Part shown: in pieces, positions 34,364 to 46,900 of the stretch
Layout: the number at the start of each line of letters is the position of its first letter
How positions within the stretch are numbered: the first letter of the stretch is position 1
Source of the DNA: Phoenix dactylifera
Lineage: Eukaryota > Streptophyta > Magnoliopsida > Arecales > Arecaceae
Assembly: GCF_009389715.1 (NCBI RefSeq)
Contig: NW_024067677.1
Span: forward strand, 868,001-932,000
DNA: 64,000 nucleotides
Reading direction: 5' to 3'
Made by a program: the position numbers and the translations under genes
The notes under the pieces: model-generated
Told to the model about the DNA's origin: nothing
What the model saw: the letters and a program-made list of their open reading frames with translations, nothing else
Database searches by the model: none

Positions 34364-36944
34364 CTGACATTTGATTGAAGAAAACAGGCATTAGAGACCT
34401 AAAAATAGGGATATTTTCTCATATATGATGGTGCACGATTCTGAAAAGCCCATTTAAATGAATTCATCCCTTTCACACACTTACAAATAGAAAAAAATAG
34501 TTGCTTCTTTAAACACCGGCCATGCAAAAATCCAGCCATTTAATTTTAAATTTAATTTTCACTAAAAAGCCTAGAACAAGCAGCATTTAGCAATAACAAC
34601 TGCATTTCACTCCACTTACCTTATTCAAATTCTATCAAGTTTTACATCTAATGATCCATGTTCTACACAATATGTCTATGATGACAAAACCCACTTTAAG
34701 TCTTGGCTCTTAATTTCAGCCTAGGTGACAATTACCTTTGCGGTCATACTTTTCATTTCAAATGATAACTTTAACCTAGGAATTTCTCCAAGAAAATGGG
34801 GATATGTTTCCAATATGGAAGGTTCAATTGCCAAAGTTGCTTCTTAAAAACAATATGATCTAGTCATTTTTTTGTTTGATTAAGTTAGAACTCCGGAGAA
34901 TAGGATAGTTGACAACATGGTTTAAGGTTTTGATCAAAACTCCAAAAACAAATATGGAATGCTTCAGTTTGGTTGGAATTAGTCCAGTACCAGAAATGGT
35001 TTTGGATTTTATGCTAAAACTAACATACAAAGCCATATTAAGTCTACAAAATTATCTATGCTAATTGTCTTATATTTCTATATTTTTGCAAATGCCGGAC
35101 AGCATTTTCTTTACATTAAACTTAGACTTTATGAGGTTTGAGAAGATTTATAAGCATAGCAATGGTACATTGGAAGATATTTAAAAAAAAGTAAAACCTT
35201 TTTACATGAGTTTGCTATCCTATCACTTAAACTTCATAGGCATTTCATATATTAAAGTACCAACAAGTAGTAGTATGATATATTACACTCTCGCATGGTT
35301 TTAATATTACATCATGCAGAAGAATTCCTTAAAATGATTACCATTTTATTTTCTTGACTTAATTTATCTGCTATTTATTTATTATCTTTATTAATTCTAT
35401 TTTACAGTTCTCCATCTTCCATCAGTTTCAATCAAAATAATCGGAACAAGAGCCAAAATAACAAGATTGCCAAATGTTTGGCTAAAACGAAAATTGGGAC
35501 CCAGCTTTGAACCTTGGTTTTAGAAGCAATGGTTGATACATGAGGTTAGGTTTTTAAGGGTTTTTGCAATGCCTTCATATATAGGTACACGAGGATGGAA
35601 AACATTGGCAATATAGATTAAATTACCTCAATTTTAATATTTATGAAGGGCTTCCACCATATATCTTCTGATTGTACTGCTACACCCTCCTTATGTTTAT
35701 TAGTTTCTTCTTCCCTTTTTTTGAACTGTGTTGTTTCTTTACATGCTCATCACTCTTGTACATGATCAAGTATGCATGCAGTTATGCATCCCCTTTTTCT
35801 ACATGTTTCTGGATCTTGTTTTAGAGAGGCAACAGAGGTTTAAATCATTTTAAATGCTTAGTTGTACCAAAAAAACTGTCAAGAAGGAAAAGAGGAAGAT
35901 TCGCTGAAAGAAACTTGGGAACAGAAACAGCCCAATGGGGAAATTTTCAGAAAGGACAATGGAATGACCAATACTTGGGCCTATTAAAGGTAAGAAAATC
36001 TAGGAACCCATTATTACATAAAGAATTTGTAATAATGAGTTATCATATACAAAATCCTTGGCAGGAAAGAAGAAAGAGCCTGGTGAAACTTTCAACTAGC
36101 CTTACTATCACATTTTGTAAGTGATGGGTATTATATGAGTTATCATATACAAAATAGTTTTGCTAAAAGAATTTGGATCTCGTCCGTATTTAGAAAGTGA
36201 GAATATGAGATTTATCCAGCAAAGTTCTTGCAAAATAGTTGGCGGCTATAGCTTTGATAACAGGGACAATTCCCTTAGGCATGCTGGATCTTCATGTTTT
36301 TCTTGTAGTTATATATTTGGCTCTGCAACTTGAGAATTGACACCTTTACTGTTTATGGACTTGATTTGTATCTCTTTATACCTTTATTTTCTTCAAATTT
36401 GGTCAAATAATTACAACCCAATCACTTTCTGATCCTATATTCAAGAATGATAGCCATCAAAGTATTGATAAACAAGAAGAATATTTTCTAAAACTAGTTC
36501 AATAATCAGGTTAGCGGCAATTTAGAAAACTATGAGAGCATTGCTAGGGATTTACAGTCTGATACAATCAGTAGAAACATTAGCAGCTTAAATAAATAAC
36601 TCTGGACTTCGACATGTTGTGTCTTGTTCAACCAAAAGGAATTATCATATTTAAAGGCAAAAGAGGTGCATGTTTATAGTTTTAAAAAATAATACAAATA
36701 AAGCATCCATCCTAGAAGATTTGCATGGCTTCCAAAACAAAACAAACAATCTAGACATTGAAAACCTTGGTCTGATAATTACTATTCTAAGTATTGCCAA
36801 TCAAAGATTAGGGACTAGGGTTGTTGCACAATTTCTATATTTCCTTCAACGTACTCTAATGTGTATGATCTCCAAAATTATGGAACTAAAGCTAAAAAAT
36901 AATATAAGAAAGCATGCTCTAACATATATATCACCACCATCTAC
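34364..36944. other. Intron of the RPT1 pseudogene (2.6 kb)
   Basis: AT-rich, nothing recognised. Confidence 0.5.
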
Positions 36945-37523
36945 CACAAAGATCATTGACTTTCTTCGTCATCTCCTTAATTTCCTTCTCTACTTTCCTG
37001 ATACTAGCTGAATAAGGTCCTAGACCCTGTCATCAAAGAACAACACAACAATTCAATTTTCAATTGATGATATTGCAGATCCATGAAATATATTCAACCC
37101 ATATCCCAACAACAAAATCCGTGCAACAAAGGGGAACAAAAGATTCAAAAAATAGGATAGCACATCGAACCGAACTTCGACCAAAATCAGTAAAGATTTG
37201 AGCAGCCAGAGGCATTATAAGCAAGAATTGAAAAGGAAATACTGGAAAAATTATACGCAACAGATAAAGTTTCAATTTTTACAGGATTTCCAAAGAAATG
37301 CTCGATTTCTACCTCTATAGAACAATACTAGGAAAATTAAAAAGGACAAAAAGAAAAAAAATCTAGGGTTCCAGGCCGACTGATTTGGATCTGAAGATGA
37401 CGATTCGAGGGGAGACTGGAGGGGGTGGGGCAGGCGTGTGTAGGATTTGAGAAGGGCGATATTGCCCTCGTCGAGTGGGCGAGGGTTCCTCTCATTCTTC
37501 TCCTCTTCAAGTTATGGAGCCAT

Positions 37524-38872
37524 GGCGGCAAAAAGCAATGGCGGCGAGACCTCTTTCCCTCGGCTTGTGTTCATAGCCTATTTGCTATATTCCATATTTC
37601 AGGCCTTGGTCCACAAGAAACCAAACCAGCCCAGAAGTCGGCAGACTGGTTTTATACTTATTTACCCCTTTTTTAACTCGTGAGGTTCGGAGCCTGGCGC
37701 ATTTTAATTCCTTTTAATTTTTCTGCTATTTGTCTAAATTCTTTTTTCACGGAAAAGTCTCTCCTTTTTTTCCTTTTTTTCTTTTTTTTTTTTTTTTGTG
37801 TGTGAGGGAACGAGGACTCTCTCCTACAGTGGAACATCACAACATCGGACTCTTTCTAAACTCCGAATCAAATAGATGGATGACCACACACAGAATCCTT
37901 TGATGCCGACACCTAAGCAAACCCCTTTCTGGCATTTATCGTTTTGGGACACCATCGGCTTTCCTTTAATGTATTGTATAGATTATTATTATTATTGTTT
38001 TACACATGAGATGATTAGTTGTCCACCTAGTGAATTATGGGGTCTTTTGGAGCTAACTTTATATATTCAATATATAAATACAACCCATTTCATGCACATA
38101 TATTTTATTAAAATAATAAATTAATAAATATTAGAAACTATTATTTATATCTTTAAATAACAGAAATATGGGACAGCTAATGTGGCTTGATGAGTTGTCA
38201 ATTAATAATTAAGCGATCTTCTTGAAATTAATTAATTGAGGGTGTTCTCAATATATATCAGAAAAAAAAAAAAAGCCCTACTTCCACTTTTTTAACTCAA
38301 CAGAAAAGAAAATTCCATCTTCATCGAACACTCCATGATCCTATCTCTTTTTGAAAAGCCATGCAATATCTTCATGAGCAATTGAACATAGTAGAATTCT
38401 TAGTTAGGATAATTTTTAAAAAAAAATTAAGGTAAAAGCTCTGGTTTCCATTCTCTGGTCCCTCCCCTTGCTCTTTCTTCTTGTAAAGAGTTCTCACTCT
38501 TAAACTTCAAAGCAGTTTTATCATAACAAAACAAAAAAAAAAACATTCTTGCCCAAATACAGAAATGGAAATCCCATATTCCAATCTCCACCATATACCT
38601 ATCAACTCTATTTTTCAAAAAGAAAAAACTAATCTCATATATTTGGGAGATAAAACGAAACTTTCTTCTGTAACTCTCATTTCCTTCCTCTCTTCCATTC
38701 AAAACAAAGGGCCATCTGTATTTGATTTTCAACTCTCTAATTCTATAATAGATCTCTCTGCTAATTCTTTAAATAATTAAAAAAAATATATCTAAAACAA
38801 AAAAACTCACAAGTTATTATTGCTCAAGGTGACATGATGATGGAATTTTTGTTGCCTATGACCATGACTAAG
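37524..38872. other. AT-rich spacer
   Basis: Homopolymer T tracts near 37760-37800 and several low-complexity runs; no gene. Confidence 0.6.
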
Positions 38873-38953
38873 GGTGGCAATGGGTCGGGTTGGATCCTTG
38901 ACCATGCTCAATCCAATTCGACTTCCAGTTGAGACCTCTTGACCCTTTTGATC

Positions 38954-39138
38954 ATGGTATACAGTACCGGTCGATACCAGTCGGTACCGGACGTACCGTA
39001 CCGGTATCGGTGGGTACCGGTACCGGTATGCCAGTGTCGGTATGCCTAGTGTACTGCATACCATACTGTACCGACATTCGGTACGTCTATACTAATGCGG
39101 CACCGGTATGGGGTCCGATATCGGTACGGCGAATCTGG
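38954..39138. mobile_element. GGTACCGG-type short Mutator-like element, copy 1 (185 bp)
   Basis: Flanked by CTTTTGATC(A) at 38945-38954 and 39139-39148, a 9-10-bp direct repeat. The body is nearly all palindromic GTACCGG/CCGGTAC motifs. Left end ATGGTATACAGTACCGG; right end, complemented, CCAGATTCGCCGTACCG. Confidence 0.75.
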
Positions 39139-39470
39139 CTTTTGATCAAGATTTTTTGATCTATACCTGCACATAGGTCTTTTTAGGCCACTAATTTGAT
39201 CCTAAATATATTTTTTAAGAGTCAATACCTCTTAAATTCATGTTGATTATCAAATTTAGTATTTACAATTCTTACTAGTTATTTTGCAAAATGATTTAAT
39301 CAACTAGTATCAAGAAAAGACTAATTACTCAAAAATTGTTATCAAGAACTTAACTCGGCCAACCTAAATTACTTTGACTCTCCACCCTCATGATCCAAGT
39401 CAGGTTAAAGTTTTAACCCATACTCGATTCTAACTAATAAAATCTTGACTCAAATCTAATGCAAATATTA

Positions 39471-40625
39471 TCACGCTCCGAACCTAGCACCCGGGTCAAA
39501 CATGTGACACACCGCACACTTCCTGGAACAGGGCCTAGAGAATATGCTAGGCCTGAAAATTTTATCATAATAACCTCAGTTCATATTACATAACCAAACT
39601 GATCGGAATGGATGCAGCCCCGGCAGTCGGCGGCTGGCGGCGGCCCGATGTCCGGCCTTCGGCGATAACCACGATGGCATCAACACCCACGTCGGCCGGC
39701 GGTGGAGAAAAAGAAGAGAAAAACCGACGCTAGGTCGGCCCAAAATAAGGAGAGTTAGGTATTCCGGCTCACCGGCCGTTGATCGAAGCTCGGCTATGGT
39801 AGTAGAGCTTCCCAGAAGCTTGTCCGAAGCTCCAGAAAGGAGCACGGCCTCGAATCACCGTGAAGGAGATGGAAGAAAAAAAAATAGAACAAGGGAGACG
39901 AAAACAGAGCATTAGGTCTTCATCCGAATACGGCGACCCGCCGGCGAAAATCACGTCGATGAATTCATTGATGACGGCCGAGGAAGTCTAGAATAAATAC
40001 AAAAAAGAGGCGGGGTTGATTACCTTGTGCCGACGACGCAAATCGAAGGTGGTTTGTTAAGAAATCTCGACAAAAATCAAGGAAACTTCGTGCTTATCTC
40101 CGGAGATTGATCGAGAATCAGAAGTGGGATTATGAGAGGGAAGAGAACTCCTTTTCCGTCGGATTTGGGAAGAAGAGGGGAACTCCCATTGAGAGTCCTC
40201 TTGCATCTAAATTCTTTTTTGTTCGTTTGGGTCTATTTCAGTGATGGGCCGGGCCTTTCAAGTATAGTCGGGTTGGGTCAGTGTTTTTTTAGGTCATCTT
40301 AATTGTTTTTTGTTTTGTTTGGGAATATTTCAGTAATGGGCCGGGCCAAAGGGCGGGGCCTTACAATATTGCCGAGTTGGGTCTTTTTTTTTTAGGTCAG
40401 ATTAATATTTGCGATCCTATTTATGATACACCAGCCTAGGTAGGCAGCAAATGGATATTAGAAGTCTGATGTTAGCAACATGTGGAGAGAAAGAGATAGC
40501 AGTTTGATTGGACCTTGTCATGGAGTGAGTTTGGACAACAAGGCGGGGCCTTACAAATATAGTCGGGTTAGATTAGTTTTTTAGGTCAGGTCAATATTTG
40601 GGTTAGGTCAGGTCTGTCACGACCC
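39471..40625. repeat. Dispersed-repeat debris with three related GGGCCGGGCC / GTCGGGTTGGGTC segments
   Basis: Starts TCACGCTCCGAACC with a small hairpin (GGCCTAG / CTAGGCC, 39532-39553). Segments near 40240, 40335 and 40545 repeat GGGCCGGGCC or GGCGGGGCCTTACAA followed by GTCGGGTTGGG and TTTTAGGTCA. The core 39590-40210 is GC-rich with no conserved domain. Probably an LTR- or TRIM-like element; class unresolved. Confidence 0.45.
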
Positions 40626-40643
40626 GGATTCAAACATGATTTG

Positions 40644-40725
40644 TCACGCTCCAGATCCGGCCCATGACACGATCGTGCTATTGTAGGTTGTTGTCCACAA
40701 TAGCACGAAGCCCGTGATAACAATA
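40644..40725. repeat. Second TCACGCTCC-type element end with 11-bp hairpin
   Basis: TCACGCTCCAGATCCGG resembles the start at 39471, and is followed by a perfect inverted repeat CGTGCTATTGT (40674-40684) / ACAATAGCACG (40697-40707). Confidence 0.55.
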
Positions 40726-41044
40726 TTCTTTCATGAAGCAAGATAAAATCTGATCAAATTCATTTACTAATCATAAAGAAGCAGATATAGAGCATCTTGA
40801 TCATATATTTGAGCTTGCATTAATACAACCCAAACTTATTAATATAGCTACTTCTATGAAATTCCTGTAACTATGCTTCAACTTCATTTTCTTAGACTAA
40901 TCCTTGTGGACATCCAACATAGATACCACCTGAGCTCTCTTTGTTTCTATCCCATTTGGATCCGCCACTATGAAGAATAATAAATTAATAAATGTTAAAG
41001 AAATGATGCGGACGATCAGAGGTAATTTCTTTTATTGTTTCTCT

Positions 41045-42768
41045 TGTTATGGTTCATATTGCTAGATTCTACCTTTTTTTTTTGGTTTCTCTTGTTATGG
41101 TTCATATTACTAGATTATTGTTGCTGCAGTGTTGTGGGAGGTGCCGGCGATGCAACGCAAGCATCCCTGAAAGTTCTGTTTTAAAAAGGCATCAACCGAC
41201 AAGAATTAATGAACTAAAGCAATGAAATGGGAAAAATCTGTCTGCACCACCATCTATAGGGAAGCGAAAGGAGAAAATTAAGAGGATGCATCCCTAGTTT
41301 CTGCACTTAGCTTGCCCAATGAGTTAAGTCCTACAATTACAATGCTTCTACTTCGAGCTGTGGCTCAGATTTTACAATCCCTAGTTTTCAGTTTCTTTTT
41401 TGGACCACATCAATTGATTATTTTGCATGCTATTGCTTTATAAATAGATTGAAAACGAGATATCTTGTTTACCCAAAAAGAAACATATATTTTAGAGAAG
41501 ATTGCAGGAAATTACAGCACTATAGGAATGCAAGTGATAATTAAGAATGAATCCACGCATAAATGGATCAATAAAAAATTTAAAATTTGATTTAAAAAAA
41601 CAAATTAATTCCTTACAGCATAATACTGAAGAGCTAGTTCTGGTAACCACAGGGGATCTACTCTTGTTAGGTTATAAACATAGTTTTGATTTGTTCGAAC
41701 CAACTCATTGAAGATGATATAGTCTGGCTTTGTCCAGAACGGAACTGAAGAAGGATGTATCTGTACGGTTTGATTGCTCAACTTAATCTTGTCGAAGAAT
41801 AACAACGAGATTAGAAATGATTTGGTGTAAGAGGCCATGTTTTTTGCTGTAGAAACAAAAGGGCTGATACGACACAATGCAGAAAATTTACCAGCATACT
41901 TTTTTTTTTATATAAAAATAATTAGTAGCAAATTTGTTTGATGATAGAGATTCCGACTCTCAAGCTACTTGTAGGTAACCTCTAGTGGACAACAGGCCTA
42001 AATTACAACTCATTGAATGATTGATCTTCCTAGGATAGCTAGATTGATTGAATACAAGGTAGTTTGGAGGACAAGAAAAATAGTATTTATAACAAAGGAA
42101 CTTGATATCTAAAATAATCAAGTAGCTACTTTTTTTTTCTCATTAATTTCTGAGTAAATGTAGATAAATGGATGTTGCCTTCTTGAAGGTAATAGTGGGC
42201 AAGAATTATAATTCACCAAATGATACTTGGACAGCCCTGGGTTCATTCAAGAATTCTTAATGTTGCAATTTTTCCCTAGGTGAAAAAAAAAGCATTGTTC
42301 CTGGTGTTTCATCCTCCTTTCCCCTTTTGGCATCAATCACAATGTAGCTAAAGTACAGTATGATTCTAAGCCTATATGATCCATCTAGTTGCTTTAGTGC
42401 TGCATTGAGGAATGAGGCTATAGGCACCCGTTGAACTAAAGCATGCCATCTTCAGAAACCCATTTGCTGGACATGCCCTTGAATTTGACTGAAAGAATGA
42501 AAGTTAGTAAATTATGAGAAGGTACAGTAGTCCAAATGCTACATTTTTTTTTTCTACCAGGAGTAGAAAATTCTCAGAAAATATCACTTTCACAAACTTA
42601 CTATCATTATATCAAAATGTATATCACTTGCATAAAGATACATATTATTTTAAGAAAAACAATAGTTTGTACATCTAAACTGTTAAACAGTATACATATA
42701 TCGGCTATCGTTCATAATCTAGGTGGCTATCATTTCAAATTGTAAAGAGGTTACACATCAGCTTTGCT
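41045..42768 (-). pseudogene. Duplicated 3' end of DEAH10 (exons 11 and 12 only)
   Basis: Collinear copy of block A. The terminal exon (41605 to about 41785) still encodes [20 protein letters not shown] and [20 protein letters not shown] and ends AVRN-stop; the penultimate exon (42372-42488) is reduced from 135 to about 117 bp. Its donor is GC instead of GT, and the acceptor of the terminal exon is altered. No motif I-VI exons exist here, so the fragment cannot make a helicase. Confidence 0.88.
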
Positions 42769-42854
42769 TAATATAGTCCCTGTTTTGCTTGATATGCTTT
42801 TCTTCCTTTTATTTTATATAGCAAAAATACTAAACCTATGCTAAAGAAGAGTAT

Positions 42855-43555
42855 CCAAAAAATAGAAAAATGTTTAACATAGATTTTTCTCCCAATATGC
42901 ATTAGTTTCCCAGAGTGAAATCTAGTAGTAGAGATGGATATTGTTTTACTTTCACTCTCCATATGTCCTTAGTTTCTCCAAAATAAATTCCAGGCCTTAG
43001 GTTACTGACCACCAGGGCAAGCCACAGTTCATATTAACATTATGTTTCTTTGAAAAATGAGAGAAGAAGGTTTCTAAAAAACCCGAAAAAAAGCGTTCAA
43101 TGCAGTCGCATTCAGTATCTAACCAGAGCACATGGTGGTGTTGCTCAGGGATTGAGTCATCTTGTGAGACTATCATATATAGTAAATTTTACTCTCTTTA
43201 TTTATATAAATAAAGAAGAATAATTAATGACTCATCTAATTTACTCACTTTCCAATTGATATATACATATATTTGCTAGGAATTTTGTCTCTTTAGATAT
43301 TCATAAAAAAGAGATGCATCCAGTGTCGAAGAAAATAAGAAAAATTTAAATATTCTAGTCTCAACTTTTAAATGATCCAGTGTTGGATAAGCATCTACAA
43401 TGCTAGACAATATGAGTTCATGGCAGCAATGTGCATCCTAAGAAGGTTTCTTCAGGTTAGGTGGAGCAATACTAGTGATAATCAAACTTCAACAAATATA
43501 TAAATATCAAGCACCTGCAATCCGTACCTGAAATCCGTGCATCAAGAAGTCCTGA
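42855..43555. other. Duplicated block B (copy 2)
   Basis: Collinear with 31705-32386 and separated from the helicase fragment by under 100 bp, whereas in copy 1 the two blocks are 25 kb apart. Confidence 0.8.
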
Positions 43556-43900
43556 GAGTTGCATTATGCACATCTAGAATTTGCACTAACATTAGATAAA
43601 AACACTACAGTGTAAATTTATCCATTTGACATCCATTGGTGCTGATCAAAGCAACGAGCAAGATGAGTTCCACAAGATTAAGGGTTATTGCATTAAACCA
43701 CTTTTGAATTGCCTGCCTCTCAACTAACTCGAGTTTTACAGCCTTACAGAGGTGGACATTAGAATAATATAGGATGTTTTATGGAACAGCTTGCATCACA
43801 GAGCTATAGATAATAATTTATCCACCACAAGAAAAATCATTAAATTCTTGTGGACAAATAAAGTCACCAGCAACTAATCCTCCATTCCATCTCCTGAAAG

Positions 43901-46900
43901 TCACCGGTTGATCGTTACTTGTTTGTCATGCCAAGCTACCACCTCTTTATATGCCAGATCACCTCCAAATATATCTAGGGCACTTCCAACTGTTACATCC
44001 ACGTGTTCCTTGCCTGCGGTCTTTATCCTCTCCAGGTCAGCTATTGTTGTGACCCCGCCAGCATAAGTTACTGGAATCTGAGAGAGCAAGATAACCCATT
44101 TCTGTTATGCTCAACTTACGGCTTCAAAGATCAAACTTTCTACGAACAGATGAATCTGAGACATCACAAATGGCAATCAATCAGATGCACCAATGACCAT
44201 ATACTAGATCAGAGTCATTCTCATGCAACAGCTTGCAACTTACTAAACTAACTTCTAGTAGATTGAACAACTACTTTTGCAATGAATGATATTCAGATTT
44301 TTACTAAATTGGCATCCAGCTGATCCACATGAAAACTGAGTTTGGCAGTAAGAACTATCTACCAAACCAATTTCATCTGACAAGTTGTTTAGTGATCTCT
44401 ATATGATATGTTCCAAGATAACAGCTCCATTTGCAAGAATACTATGCAAGTTATAAAATTTTTGCATAGAATTGTGCAATCCGATAAAAAATTGATTGTC
44501 AGTTCAAGAGATTATGTTAAAAATTTTAAAGAATAGCCATAGTTCGAAGCAATGCATCTGATGGCTTGTCAAGAAGCAAACTGTTTTGTTCTCCAAACTA
44601 AGTTAAACTATAAATATGGAGAACCTAACATAATGAGGTGTCACATACCGGTGATTTGCAGCCAAGCAGTGCCACAAGCTCCTCATCAATTCCTAGCCTG
44701 CAATAAGACACAATATGGTAAATTAGGATGCAAGACCTATGTAATAGATTTCAAGGTATCCTCGACAGTCCAATTTAACTTACATAAGTGATTGTCAATC
44801 ACAGAGTTAGATTACGATCTTTACAAACTCGAGTCTATGACAGGTTTAGACAAAGAAATGATCACTTTTAATGGTGATTCAAAGAATGAATTAGAAAACA
44901 AGGATGATTAGTATAAGTAAAAAATGAAGATTTCTACCTAAAACCAGTACTAGCTCATTTAAGCTACTAGTTTGGTGTTTCCTATGTGTGAATTATTACA
45001 ATTTATATTAAGCTACTAGTTTAGTGTTCCCTATGAGTGAATTATTACAATTTATATTCAGTATCGTGAAATAAGAAGTCACCTGGCCCTTATAAAATGC
45101 CAAATTAATGATAACAGCAATTTTTGTGCCAAATATCTTACCAGGTTTTAATATTGCCAATCCAGATTTCTGCAAAAAGTGCAGGTCCGATTGGGGAAAA
45201 TGGATATAACTGGTGCACCAATACATCTAAAATTAGAAGCCCAGAACAGTACAGAAGATACCAGAGTGAGAAAAGAGGGCACATTTTATGCCCTGAGCAT
45301 GTTCCTTTCCACAACAAAAGATGCAAGTTTCGGAGAGCCTTTTACCTATATAAAAACAAAATGAAAGATCAAAAAAAGAGCTCCCTTGAATCACCATGTC
45401 CGTCAGAAGAGAAGAAAGACTCTCAAGAAGCTTCTTATGAGGAGAAGGCATGGGCAATTGGTGACCAGAATTCCGCAAAAAAAGCCTCTCGGGTGAAAGA
45501 AGGAAATTAACACAATTAATGACGCCAATGGTGCCAATCCTGCTTGTAATATGGAAGAGGCTAAAAAACAAACTACTAATGCCAATGTCCTTCCTGATGA
45601 TTCTAAGGAATAATCAGATTTGATATCTGAATTCTGATGCTTCTCTTATTGTCAACAGCTCAGGCTTGAGAGGCCTTTATGGCAGAGTGCAGGGTACGTT
45701 TAACTTGGATACGTACCTCTAAAAGTAAAAAAATTGAAGCATGCAATTGGTATTGGTATTGCTATTGCTACTGATAGCTTAAGATACTGACTAGGGAGTT
45801 TATCATAATCCTCATGAGGACTGCAAATTAGTAGGCAAAAAAGGAAAAAAGAGACAAAACAATTTGCAAAATAGCAGTTTACCTATGCATACATAAACCA
45901 AGAATATACAATAAAGAAAAGGGGAAAAGAAAGATGAAAGAAAGAGACCAGAAGAAGCTCAAGAATATGCACTGGCATTTAAGGAGGAAAAAGGAGGCAC
46001 TTGTTAGTGGTCAAGAACATACAAGTTAGTCAAGGCACTGTACATAATGTGGACTTTAGATGAAAAAATTGTATTTGTATTCAAAGTTGAACCAAAAGTT
46101 TTTGGAAACTCTAAAAAGACATGTATAAGAAACCAATAGTAACATGCTGAGGTCTCAAAGAAATGAATTAGAGGAACTGTCAATCTGACACAAATACACA
46201 AGGAAACATATAAGGCTTCAATACTGAAGAGCATAATAAGATGTGAAACAGTAGTAAGAAAATCTAAGAGTGGAGCTGTTCATGTTATTTTAAGAGGTTG
46301 GATGCTAGTTTTGAGGAAAAGAATAATTAATAATGAGGTAAAGGCAAATAAGCAAGATGGATTACTTCAATGCAATAACAATAAGGACAATTGGTATCAA
46401 AAGTGATGAATATTTAAAGAAAAGCTACCACTACCGTTTTAGCATGGTTACCATAGAATACCAATGCCTCATGCCAGTTCCAATAAGAGTCAAGAGGATA
46501 TTTCCAAGACATATTGAAGAGGAATATCATGGCGAAAGTGGTTAACGAGGCAAAAAAGCAAAAAAAGAAAAAAAGCAGAAAGCAAATGTGGTTCACAGGT
46601 CACTTTGCATGACCAAGATGAAGAAAGCTAATAATTGAAAAAACAAGAAAAAGCAAGAAGTACAGCGACCAAATTGAATACCATAAGAGGTATGCCATTT
46701 TATGTGAGCAACTAAGTTGGTTTGGTTAGGCAGTGTTTTCAACAGCATTTTGAAATAAGAAATGTTTCCAATTATTGCACTTGTATTATACTGATCTTAA
46801 AAAGAAGCAAATGTAAAATTGCACTGGTTTTTTCTCACACACAAATACAGGCATATATTAAGTAATGGAAGAGGGTCGTAGAAAAATGGACTGAAAAAAG

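Larger units (their letters stand above)
33836..37523 (-). pseudogene. RPT1: Truncated 26S proteasome regulatory subunit RPT1 (AAA ATPase) pseudogene
   Basis: Five exon remnants: 37440-37523, 36945-37026, 34272-34363, 34001-34078 and 33836-33897. They encode [38 protein letters not shown] with [41 protein letters not shown] and [20 protein letters not shown], the N-terminal coiled coil and start of the OB domain of RPT1. Exon-to-exon phases still agree for exons 2-5. It is dead for three independent reasons: codon 4 is TAA; exon 1 ends TAC-ACACGC without a GT donor; and everything after residue ~120, including the entire ATPase domain, is absent. In a functional gene RPT1 is one of six ATPases in the proteasome base. 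Retained introns show it arose by DNA duplication, not by reverse transcription. Confidence 0.9.

Noticed and set aside
43552..43575. Short plus-strand similarity to the 5S rRNA 3' end (AAGTCCT..GTTGCA)
   Set aside because: Only about 20 bp, opposite orientation to the relic at 32412, and no further 5S match around it; chance or rearranged scrap.
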